12,001 nucleotides of DNA from PFJX01 sp964440155 (GTDB taxonomy: Bacteria; Pseudomonadota; Gammaproteobacteria; Burkholderiales; Thiobacillaceae). The translations under genes and the position numbers were made by a program. Positions 5,135-12,001 of this stretch are shown here, piece by piece. The stretch spans positions 1 to 12,001 of the forward strand of contig CAYTRH010000086.1 of the NCBI GenBank assembly GCA_964440155.1, in the 5' to 3' direction. Numbering within the stretch: position 1 is the first letter of the stretch; every line of letters starts with the position of its first letter. The notes below the pieces were generated by a model. It saw only the letters and a list, made by a program, of their open reading frames with translations, was not told where the DNA came from and did no database searches.

Positions 5135-6329
5135 CTCGCCCGGCGGCAACCGCAACAGCGGCGGGCCGCCGGATCTCGATGAACTGTGGAAGAACTTCAA
5201 CCGGCGCCTGAACGAAATGTTCGGTCGCAAGGGGGGCGGCGGCGGCACTGGCAACGAGCCGCCGCGCATCGGTCCGCGTGAGTTCAACATTCCTGGCGGC
5301 ACCGGGCTGGTGCTGGCCTTGGTGTTGGTGGTGTGGCTGGCATCCGGCTTCTACATCGTCAATGCCGGCGAGCGCGGCGTGGTGCTGCGGTTCGGCAAGT
5401 TCGTGGAAACCACCATGCCGGGGCCGCGCTGGCATCTGCCCTATCCGATCGAGTCGGCCGAGGTGGTCAACGTCGATTCCGTGCGCACGGTCGAGGTCGG
5501 CTACAAGAACGACGTGCGTGCCAAGGTGCTGGGCGAATCGCTGATGCTGACCGACGACGAGAACATCGTCGATCTGCAATTCTCCGTGCAGTACATCATC
5601 AAGGATCCCGAGGACTACCTGTTCCGCACGCGCGGCCCGGACGAGGCGGTGAAACAGGCGGCGGAAACGGCGATGCGCGAGATCGTGGGCAAGAGCAAGA
5701 TGGACTTCGTGCTGTACGAAGGCCGTGCCGAGATCGCGGAGACCGCGACCAAGTTGATGCAGGAGATCCTGGATCGTTACCGCACCGGTATCGCCATCAG
5801 CAAGCTCAACATGCAGAACGCGCAGCCGCCGGAGCAGGTGCAGGCCGCGTTCGACGATGCGGTCAAGGCTGGCCAGGATCTGGAACGCCTGAAGAATGAG
5901 GGCCAGGCCTACGCCAACGACGTGATCCCGCGCGCCCGCGGTGTCGCCGCGCGCCTGCTGGAAGAGGCGGAAGGTTACAAGGAACGGGTGATCGCGCAAT
6001 CGGAAGGTGATGTCTCACGCTTCAAGGCGGTGCTGGCGGAGTATGCCAAGGCGCCGCAGGTCACGCGCGAGCGTTTGTATCAGGATGCCATGCAGCAAAT
6101 CTTGTCCAATACCTCCAAGGTGCTGATCGACGACAGCAAGAGCGGCAACCTGCTCTATCTGCCGCTCGACAAGCTCATGACCCTGACCCAGTCCGGCCAG
6201 TCCGCGCAGACGGATGCATTGGCGGCACAACGCGCGGCTGAGAGTTCGTCCGGCGCGGCGCCGCAGCCGGATACTTTGTTCCGCTCGCGCGACGCGTTCC
6301 GCGGACGTGATCGGGAGGCACGGCCATGA
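5106..6329 (+). CDS. hflK: FtsH protease modulator HflK
   Basis: Inner-membrane SPFH-family protein that assembles with HflC into a cage around FtsH and modulates its proteolysis. It has 407 residues. The N-terminus MAWNDPQWGN with a glycine-rich stretch (GGGGG, 43-47) is typical of HflK and decides the ATG at 5106 over an upstream in-frame ATG at 5034, which would add an Arg-rich leader. One membrane segment spans about 66-84 (LVLALVLVVWLASGFYIV). The SPFH/band 7 domain follows (about 85-270), beginning ERGVVLRFGKF, then a helical region (EEAEGYKERVIAQSEGD) and a flexible C-terminus. The start lies inside hflX and the stop overlaps the hflC start (ATGA), so translation is probably coupled through the three genes. 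Confidence 0.97.
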   Translation: MAWNDPQWGNSPGGNRNSGGPPDLDELWKNFNRRLNEMFGRKGGGGGTGNEPPRIGPREFNIPGGTGLVLALVLVVWLASGFYIVNAGERGVVLRFGKFVETTMPGPRWHLPYPIESAEVVNVDSVRTVEVGYKNDVRAKVLGESLMLTDDENIVDLQFSVQYIIKDPEDYLFRTRGPDEAVKQAAETAMREIVGKSKMDFVLYEGRAEIAETATKLMQEILDRYRTGIAISKLNMQNAQPPEQVQAAFDDAVKAGQDLERLKNEGQAYANDVIPRARGVAARLLEEAEGYKERVIAQSEGDVSRFKAVLAEYAKAPQVTRERLYQDAMQQILSNTSKVLIDDSKSGNLLYLPLDKLMTLTQSGQSAQTDALAAQRAAESSSGAAPQPDTLFRSRDAFRGRDREARP

Positions 6330-7207
6330 TCCTGAAGAATCCCGCCGGCGTCGTGGTCACGCTGGTCGTCGTCGGCTTCATCGCCTCGATGTCGTTGTTC
6401 ACGGTCGATCAGCGCCAGGCCGCCATCGTCTTCCAGTTGGGCCAGATCGTCAGCGTCAAGAAGGAGCCCGGGCTGTATTTCAAGCTGCCCATCGTGCAGA
6501 ACGTGCGCCTGTTCGATACCCGCGTGCTAACGCTGGACACCGCCGATGCCGAGCGTTTCATCACCTCGGAGAAGAAGAACGTGCTGGTGGACTATTACGT
6601 CAAGTGGCGCATCCAGGACGTCGAACGGTTCTACGTCAGCTTCGCCGGTGACGAGCGGCGCGCCATCAACCGCTTGCAGCAGACGGTCAACGATGGCATG
6701 CGCGCCGAGTTCGGCCGCCGCACCGTGCACGACGTGGTGTCTGGCAACCGCGATACGGTCATGGCCGAGCTGACCAAATCGGCCGATGCCGACGCGCGTC
6801 GCTTCGGCGTCGAGGTCACCGACGTGCGCATCAAGCGTGTGGACCTGCCCACCGAGGTCAGCGAATCGGTGTATCGCCGGATGGAGGCGGAGCGTAAGCG
6901 CGTGGCCAACGAGCTGCGCTCCACCGGTGCGGCGGAAGCGGAAAAGATCCGCGCCGATGCCGACCGCCAGCGCGAGGTGATCATTGCCGAGGCGTATCGC
7001 GACGCGCAGCGCATCAAGGGTGAAGGCGACGGTCGCGCCGCGGCGATCTATGGCCAGGCGTTTGGCCAGAATCCGGAGTTCTATGCCTTCTACCGCAGCA
7101 TGGAAGCGTACAAGCAGAGCTTCTCCGGCAAATCCGACGTGATGGTGCTGCAACCCAACTCCGACTTCTTCCGTTACATGAAGTCGCCGCGCGGCGGCGG
7201 CAGGTAA
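6326..7207 (+). CDS. hflC: FtsH protease modulator HflC
   Basis: Partner of HflK in the membrane SPFH complex around FtsH. It has 293 residues, somewhat shorter than E. coli HflC (334). An uncleaved membrane anchor spans about residues 7-25 (AGVVVTLVVVGFIASMSLF), followed by VDQRQAAIVFQLGQIV, the start of the SPFH domain. The later part has the coiled region with repeated Ala/Glu/Arg (AEAEKIRADADRQREVIIAEA) and the conserved NPEFYAFYRSMEAYK segment before a short C-terminus. The ATG overlaps the hflK stop by 4 bases. No defects seen. Confidence 0.97.
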   Translation: MILKNPAGVVVTLVVVGFIASMSLFTVDQRQAAIVFQLGQIVSVKKEPGLYFKLPIVQNVRLFDTRVLTLDTADAERFITSEKKNVLVDYYVKWRIQDVERFYVSFAGDERRAINRLQQTVNDGMRAEFGRRTVHDVVSGNRDTVMAELTKSADADARRFGVEVTDVRIKRVDLPTEVSESVYRRMEAERKRVANELRSTGAAEAEKIRADADRQREVIIAEAYRDAQRIKGEGDGRAAAIYGQAFGQNPEFYAFYRSMEAYKQSFSGKSDVMVLQPNSDFFRYMKSPRGGGR

Positions 7208-7239
7208 CGCCGTACGGCCGGGCCGGGCGGGGGCGGCGC

Positions 7240-7431
7240 GTGAGTCTGAGCGACATCTTTCTGCCCGCGCTGGCGCTGATGCTGGTGTTCGAAGGCATGT
7301 TGCCCTTTCTCGCGCCTGCGGCCTGGCGCGACGCCTTTTCCCGCATGCTCCGTTTCAAGGATGGCCAGTTGCGCTTCATGGGTCTGGTGTCCATGTTGGC
7401 CGGGCTGGCGCTGCTGGTACTGACGCAATGA
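7240..7431 (+). CDS. DUF2065 family small membrane protein (YjeT-like)
   Basis: A 63-residue protein with two predicted membrane segments, about 7-25 and 45-61, joined by a basic loop (AWRDAFSRMLRFKDGQLR). The LMLVFEGMLPFLAP and RFMGLVSMLAGLALL segments match the YjeT/DUF2065 family, usually encoded right after hflC in gammaproteobacteria. The function is unknown; a link to the HflKC complex is guessed only from gene order. The start is GTG at 7240 with only a weak G-rich ribosome binding site (GGGCGG). The stop overlaps the hisZ ATG (ATGA). Confidence 0.88.
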   Translation: MSLSDIFLPALALMLVFEGMLPFLAPAAWRDAFSRMLRFKDGQLRFMGLVSMLAGLALLVLTQ

Positions 7432-8582
7432 CCCCTGCCTGGCTGCTGCCCGAATATCTGGAAGACATCCTGCCGCCTTACGCGCGTCAGGCCGAAACCC
7501 TGCGCCGTCGCCTGCTCGACCTGTTCGACGGCTACGGCTACGATCTGGTCTGCCCGCCGCTGGTCGAATACCTCGATTCGCTGCTGACCGGCGCCGCGCG
7601 CGAGCTGGAACTGAAGACCTTCAAGGTGGTGGACGGCCTGTCCGGGCGTCTGTTGGGCGTGCGCGCCGACATGACGCCGCAGGCCGCGCGCATCGACGCC
7701 CACCTGATCGATCACCCGGGGGTGACCCGTCTGTGTTACGCCGGCCCGGTGTTGCGCACCCATCCCGATGGACTGCTGGCCAGCCGCGAGCCGTTCCAGA
7801 TCGGCGCGGAACTGTTCGGCCATGCCGGTATCGAGGCGGATCTGGAAATCCAGGCGCTGCTGCTGGCCGCGTTGCGCGCGGCCGGTGTGCCCGGGCTGCG
7901 TCTCAGTCTGGGCCATGTCGGCGTGTTTCGTGCGCTCGCCGGCGGCGCCGGACTGGCAGCGGACGCGGCCGCCCGCATGTTCGCCGCGCTGAGGGCCAAG
8001 GACGTACCCGAGGTCGAGGCGCTCAGCGCAGCGCTGGCCACACCCTGGCGCGACGCGTTCCGCCGCCTGCCGGAGCTGTACGGTGGTGCCGACATGCTGG
8101 GCGCGGCGCGCGCGACGTTGCCGGACGGGAATGCCTTGCGCCGGGCGTTGGACGACCTCGACCGGCTGCTGGCCGCGGCCGGCGACGCCGACGTCGCCAT
8201 CGATCTGTGCGACCTGCGTGGCGATGGCTATCACAACGGCGTGACCTTCGCCGCCTACGCCGGTGGCCAGGCGCGTGCCGTTGCGCTGGGCGGCCGTTAT
8301 GACGGCGCCGGCGCGGTGTTCGGGCGCAGCCGCGCGGCCACTGGCTTCTCCCTGGACCTGCGCCAGGTGCTCGACTGCCTGCCGCCGCCTGCTGCGCGCA
8401 GCGGCATCCTGGCACCGTGGCGTGACGATGCGGCCTTGCACGCCCGGATCGACGAACTGCGTGCCGCCGGCGAGCGCGTGGTGGTCGAACTGCCCGGTCA
8501 GGAAGCCTATCGCGCGGCGTCCGGCTGCGACCGCGTGTTGCGCGATAATGCCGGCGCCTGGCAGGTGGAGCCGCTGACCTGA
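7428..8582 (+). CDS. hisZ: ATP phosphoribosyltransferase regulatory subunit HisZ
   Basis: Histidyl-tRNA synthetase paralogue without aminoacylation activity that forms an octamer with short-form HisG and makes the first step of histidine synthesis active and feedback-sensitive. It has 384 residues. The class II synthetase fold is seen in the N-terminal LLPEYLEDILPPYARQAE segment, VRADMTPQAARI (78-89), RLCYAGPVLRT (101-111, degenerate motif 2) and ALGGRYDG (286-293). The C-terminal anticodon-binding domain of true HisRS is missing, as expected for HisZ. Its presence implies that the genome encodes a short HisG elsewhere. The placement between DUF2065 and purA is as in Pseudomonas. Confidence 0.95.
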   Translation: MTPAWLLPEYLEDILPPYARQAETLRRRLLDLFDGYGYDLVCPPLVEYLDSLLTGAARELELKTFKVVDGLSGRLLGVRADMTPQAARIDAHLIDHPGVTRLCYAGPVLRTHPDGLLASREPFQIGAELFGHAGIEADLEIQALLLAALRAAGVPGLRLSLGHVGVFRALAGGAGLAADAAARMFAALRAKDVPEVEALSAALATPWRDAFRRLPELYGGADMLGAARATLPDGNALRRALDDLDRLLAAAGDADVAIDLCDLRGDGYHNGVTFAAYAGGQARAVALGGRYDGAGAVFGRSRAATGFSLDLRQVLDCLPPPAARSGILAPWRDDAALHARIDELRAAGERVVVELPGQEAYRAASGCDRVLRDNAGAWQVEPLT

Positions 8583-8658
8583 TCCACCCGCAGGCTTGCG
8601 CACCCGATCGCGCTGGCGGGCGGCGCTACTCGAATGACCCAACGCTATGGATACGAAC

Positions 8659-9951
8659 ATGAGCAAGAACGTGGTGGTGATCGGCACCCAATGGGGTGAC
8701 GAAGGCAAAGGCAAGATCGTCGACTGGCTTACCGACCGCGCCCAGGGCGTGGTGCGCTTCCAGGGCGGGCACAACGCCGGGCATACCCTGGTCATCGGCG
8801 GCAAGAAGACCGTGCTGCATCTGATTCCGTCCGGCATCCTGCGCGAAGGCGTGCGCTGTTATATCGGCAACGGCGTGGTGTGCTCGCCCGAGGCGCTGAT
8901 CGAGGAAGTGGAGATGCTGGAGAAGAGCGGTGTCGACGTCGCCGCGCGGCTCACCATTTCCGAAGCCTGCCCGCTGATCCTGCCGCACCACGTGGCGCTG
9001 GACCACGCGCGCGAGGCGGCCAAGGGCGCCGGCAAGATCGGCACCACCGGGCGCGGTATCGGCCCGGCCTACGAGGACAAGGTGGCGCGTCGCGCCATCC
9101 GCATGCAGGACCTGTTCCACCGTGAACGCTTCGCCGCCAAACTGGGCGAGGTGCTGGACTACCACAACTATGTGCTCAAGCACTACTTCAAGTGGGAGAC
9201 CGTGGATTTCCACAAGACCCTGGATCAGGCCATGGAACTGGCGGAGAAGATCAAGCCGATGATCGGCGACGTGCCGCGCCTGCTGTACGAGGCCAACCGG
9301 CGTGGCGAGAACCTGCTGTTCGAAGGCGCGCAGGGCACGCTGCTGGACATCGACCACGGCACCTATCCGTTCGTCACCTCCAGCAACTGCACGGCCGGCG
9401 GCGCCGCCACCGGCAGCGGCATGGGCCCTGGCAACATGCACTACGTGCTGGGCATCACCAAGGCCTACACCACACGCGTCGGCTCCGGCCCGTTCCCGAC
9501 CGAACTGTTCGACGACAACGGCCGCTGGCTGGCGGAGAAGGGCCATGAGTTCGGCGCCACCACCGGCCGTCCGCGCCGCTGCGGCTGGTTCGATGCCGCC
9601 GCGCTGAAGCGTTCGATCCAGATCAACGGTGTGTCCGGCCTGTGTGTGACCAAGCTGGACGTGCTCGACGGCATGGACACCGTGCGCATCTGCACCGGCT
9701 ACAAGCTGGATGGCGCGGTGTGCGACATCCTGCCGGTGGGTTCGGAGATGCTCGCCGACTGCGAGCCGGTGTACGAGGACTGGCCGGGCTGGAAGGAGAC
9801 CACCGTCGGCGTCAAGACCTTCGACCAGTTGCCGGCCAACGCCCAGGCCTATCTCAAGCGCATGGAAGAACTGTGCGGCGTGCCGGCCGACATCATCTCC
9901 ACCGGCCCGGACCGTGAGGAAACCATCGTCCGCCGTCATCCGTTCGAGTGA
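8659..9951 (+). CDS. purA: Adenylosuccinate synthetase
   Basis: Cytoplasmic enzyme that joins IMP and aspartate using GTP to form adenylosuccinate, the first committed step of AMP synthesis. Counting from the ATG at 8659 it has 430 residues (E. coli PurA 432). The phosphate-binding loop GDEGKGK is at 13-19 with catalytic Asp14. GGHNAGHT holds catalytic His42. TTGRGIGPAYEDK, the GTSSN-like SSNCTAGGAATGSG segment, and TTGRPRRCGWFD (IMP/aspartate sites) are all present. An in-frame ATG at 8647 would add four residues (MDTN), but 8659 has GGA 7 bases upstream and matches the usual N-terminus (MSKNVVVIGTQWG). It lies 76 bases after hisZ, so it may have its own promoter, though none is clear. Confidence 0.97.
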   Translation: MSKNVVVIGTQWGDEGKGKIVDWLTDRAQGVVRFQGGHNAGHTLVIGGKKTVLHLIPSGILREGVRCYIGNGVVCSPEALIEEVEMLEKSGVDVAARLTISEACPLILPHHVALDHAREAAKGAGKIGTTGRGIGPAYEDKVARRAIRMQDLFHRERFAAKLGEVLDYHNYVLKHYFKWETVDFHKTLDQAMELAEKIKPMIGDVPRLLYEANRRGENLLFEGAQGTLLDIDHGTYPFVTSSNCTAGGAATGSGMGPGNMHYVLGITKAYTTRVGSGPFPTELFDDNGRWLAEKGHEFGATTGRPRRCGWFDAAALKRSIQINGVSGLCVTKLDVLDGMDTVRICTGYKLDGAVCDILPVGSEMLADCEPVYEDWPGWKETTVGVKTFDQLPANAQAYLKRMEELCGVPADIISTGPDREETIVRRHPFE

Positions 9952-10002
9952 TTGGTCAGCCGTGAACCATCGGCGCAGCTAGGTTCGGCGGCTCGATCAC
10001 CC

Positions 10003-12001
10003 ATGCCGCGCCTTTGGGTTCTCGTCCCGATCGCGCTGTTGCTCGCCGCCTGCTCCGGCCCGATCAACAGCCCCTATGCGCCGGGTGAACCGGCCGGGCG
10101 CACGCTGTTCACGGCGTTCTCCGAACGCCCCAAGCATCTCGATCCGGCGCGTTCCTACAGCGAGGACCAGTACCAGTTCGTCGCCAACATCTACGAGCCG
10201 CCGCTGCAATACCACTATCTGAAGCGGCCTTATCAACTGGTTCCGCTGACCGCCATGGACATGCCGACGGTGCGTCATTTCGACGCGCAAGGGCGCGCGC
10301 TGCCGGCCGATGCGCCCGGCGCCGCCATTGCGCTGTCGGAGTACGAGATCCGTATCCGCCCGGGCATCCTGTACCAGCCGCATCCGGCGTTCGCGCGGCG
10401 TGCCGACGGCAGCCCACGCTACGTGCCGATCGAGGCGCGCGAGCTGGCGCGGATGCGGCGCTTCAGTGATTTTCGCGAGCTGGGCACGCGCGAGCTCACC
10501 GCCGACGACTACGTCTACCAGATCCGCCGTCTGGCCAATCCGCGTGCGCAATCGCCCATCTTGGGCCTGATGGCCGAACACATCGTCGGCTTGCGCGAAC
10601 TGGGGGCGGAACTGACCGAGGCGGTCAAAGATCTGCCGCGCGATGCCTATGTCGACGTCGCCGCGCCGGCCTTCGCCGGTGCCTACGCGGTGGACCGCTA
10701 CACCTACCGGGTGCGCGTGCGCGGCAAGTATCCGCAGTTCCTGTACTGGCTGGCCATGCCGTTCTTCGCGCCGATGCCGCCCGAGGCGGAGCGCTTCTAC
10801 CGCCAGCCGGGCATGGCCGAGCGCAATTTCTCGCTGGACTGGCAGCCGGTGGGCACCGGTCCGTTCTACCTGGCGGAGAACGACCCCAACCGCGTCATGC
10901 GTCTGCGCCGCAACCCGCATTTCCGCGATGAGCGCTATCCCGATGCCGGCGAGCCGGGCGATGCCGCCGCCGGACTGCTTGCAGACGCCGGCCGGCCGCT
11001 GCCGTTGGTCGATGAGGTGGTGTTCACGCTGGAAAAGGAGAACGTGCCCTATTGGAACAAGTTTCTGCAGGGCTATTACGACGCCTCCGGCATCAGTTCG
11101 GACAGCTTCGACCAGGCCATCCGCGTCGGCGCCGACGGCCAGCCGGATCTCACGCCGGCCATGCGCGAGCGCGGCATTCTGCTATCCACCGCGGCGCGTC
11201 CCACGCTGTGGTATCTGGGCTTCAACATGGCCGACCCGGTGCTGGGCGGGTTGTCCGAACGTGCACGCAAACTGCGCCAGGCGATCGCCATCGCGGTGGA
11301 TTACGACGAGTTCATATCCATCTTCACCAACGGCCGCGGCGAGCGCGCGCACGGGCCGATACCGCCCGGTATCTTCGGCCATCGCGGCGGTGCCGAAGGC
11401 ATCAACCCGGTGGTGTTCACGTGGGATGCGGCGCGCGGCGAGCCGCGTCGGCGCGATCTGGCCGAGGCGCGCCGGCTGCTCGTTGAGGCGGGCTATCCCA
11501 ACGGTCGCGATGCCGCCAGCGGCCGGCCGCTGACGCTGTATTTCGATACCATGGCCAGCGGTCCGGAGGCCAAGTCGCGCCTGGATTGGTATCGTAAGCA
11601 GTTCGCCAAGCTGGACATCCAGCTGGTGGTGCGCTCCACCGACTACAACCGCTTCCAGGACAAGATCCAGAAGGGCAACGCGCAGATGTTCGAATGGGGC
11701 TGGAACGCGGATTATCCGGACCCGGAGAACTTCCTGTTCCTGCTGTACGGCCCCAACGCCAAGCTGCGCGGCCAGGGCGAGAACGCCAGCAACTACGCCA
11801 ATCCGGAGTTCGACCGGCTGTTCGAACGCATGAAGGACATGGACAACGGCCCCGAGCGCCAGGCGCTGATCGACCGCATGGTGGCCATCGTGCGCGAGGA
11901 CGCACCCTGGGTTTTCGCCTTCCATCCGCGCAGTTTCGGCCTGCGCCACGGCTGGGTGGCCAACGTCAAGCCCAACCAGATGGCCAACAACGCGCTCAAG
12001 T
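10003..12001 (+). CDS. ABC transporter substrate-binding lipoprotein, family 5 (3' truncated)
   Basis: Extracytoplasmic solute-binding protein of the peptide/nickel/opine class (SBP_bac_5), open from the ATG at 10003 to the window edge, 666 codons so far. The N-terminus MPRLWVLVPIALLLAAC is a lipoprotein signal with lipobox LAAC and lipidated Cys17; Ser at +2 suggests outer-membrane sorting by the E. coli rule. Family features include the N-lobe start LFTAFSERPKHLDPARSYSEDQ, YEPPLQYHYL, VGTGPFYL (283-290), LRQAIAIAVDYDEFI, and late FEWGWNADYPDPENFLFLLYG. It is already longer than typical members (about 500-600 residues), with extra sequence in the first third (about residues 80-210) and an Ala/Gly-rich loop near 310-335. 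The ligand cannot be predicted. It starts 51 bases after purA with no terminator between, and no clear ribosome binding site. Permease and ATPase genes would be expected beyond the edge. Confidence 0.92.
   Translation, partial: MPRLWVLVPIALLLAACSGPINSPYAPGEPAGRTLFTAFSERPKHLDPARSYSEDQYQFVANIYEPPLQYHYLKRPYQLVPLTAMDMPTVRHFDAQGRALPADAPGAAIALSEYEIRIRPGILYQPHPAFARRADGSPRYVPIEARELARMRRFSDFRELGTRELTADDYVYQIRRLANPRAQSPILGLMAEHIVGLRELGAELTEAVKDLPRDAYVDVAAPAFAGAYAVDRYTYRVRVRGKYPQFLYWLAMPFFAPMPPEAERFYRQPGMAERNFSLDWQPVGTGPFYLAENDPNRVMRLRRNPHFRDERYPDAGEPGDAAAGLLADAGRPLPLVDEVVFTLEKENVPYWNKFLQGYYDASGISSDSFDQAIRVGADGQPDLTPAMRERGILLSTAARPTLWYLGFNMADPVLGGLSERARKLRQAIAIAVDYDEFISIFTNGRGERAHGPIPPGIFGHRGGAEGINPVVFTWDAARGEPRRRDLAEARRLLVEAGYPNGRDAASGRPLTLYFDTMASGPEAKSRLDWYRKQFAKLDIQLVVRSTDYNRFQDKIQKGNAQMFEWGWNADYPDPENFLFLLYGPNAKLRGQGENASNYANPEFDRLFERMKDMDNGPERQALIDRMVAIVREDAPWVFAFHPRSFGLRHGWVANVKPNQMANNALK

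Noticed and set aside
7014..8837. 607-codon open frame on the minus strand
   Set aside because: It runs antisense through the end of hflC, the DUF2065 gene, hisZ and the start of purA, all well supported; the translation is low-complexity Arg/Gln/Ala/Gly with no motif.
9952..10002. Terminator between purA and the solute-binding protein gene
   Set aside because: Only short weak inverted repeats (for example TGGT/ACCA) and no T-run; nothing supports transcription ending here.

Overview
GC-rich window (about 65% G+C by eye) from a bacterial chromosome. The gene content points to a sulfur-oxidising gammaproteobacterium. A flavocytochrome c sulfide dehydrogenase pair (fccA-fccB) is typical of purple sulfur bacteria and chemolithotrophic sulfur oxidisers. 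The order hfq-hflX-hflK-hflC-DUF2065-hisZ-purA is the Pseudomonas/Chromatiales-type arrangement. Genus cannot be assigned from sequence alone.

Layout. (1) 1-145: downstream flank of fccB, with small hairpins and a 17-bp imperfect repeat but no gene. (2) 146-1754, minus strand: fccA (monoheme cytochrome c) followed by fccB (Tat-exported flavoprotein), an operon for periplasmic sulfide oxidation. (3) 1755-2369: 615 bases without a convincing gene. It contains an AT-rich island (about 2085-2180) with an FNR-like box, a 9-bp inverted repeat inside a minus-strand sigma70-like promoter, and direct repeats; a 20-bp perfect palindrome lies further right. (4) 2370-3533, plus strand: a conserved-looking protein of unknown function. 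(5) 3704-9951, plus strand: hfq, hflX, hflK, hflC, a DUF2065 membrane peptide gene, hisZ and purA. Most junctions are tight or overlapping, so this is probably one operon at least through hisZ. (6) 10003 to the right edge: a family 5 (peptide/oligopeptide-type) ABC transporter lipoprotein, truncated by the window.

How the genes work together. FccA and FccB form a periplasmic complex that oxidises sulfide and passes electrons to the cytochrome c pool. Hfq is the sRNA chaperone; HflX is a ribosome-splitting GTPase; HflK and HflC form the membrane complex around the FtsH protease; HisZ and PurA serve histidine and AMP synthesis. The solute-binding protein probably starts a transporter operon beyond the window.

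The points most worth checking are: the apparent loss of one of the two redox-active cysteines in FccB, the regulatory island upstream of fccAB, the unrecognised 387-residue protein, and an Hfq rim patch with two of three arginines replaced by glutamine. No clearly new multi-gene system is visible.
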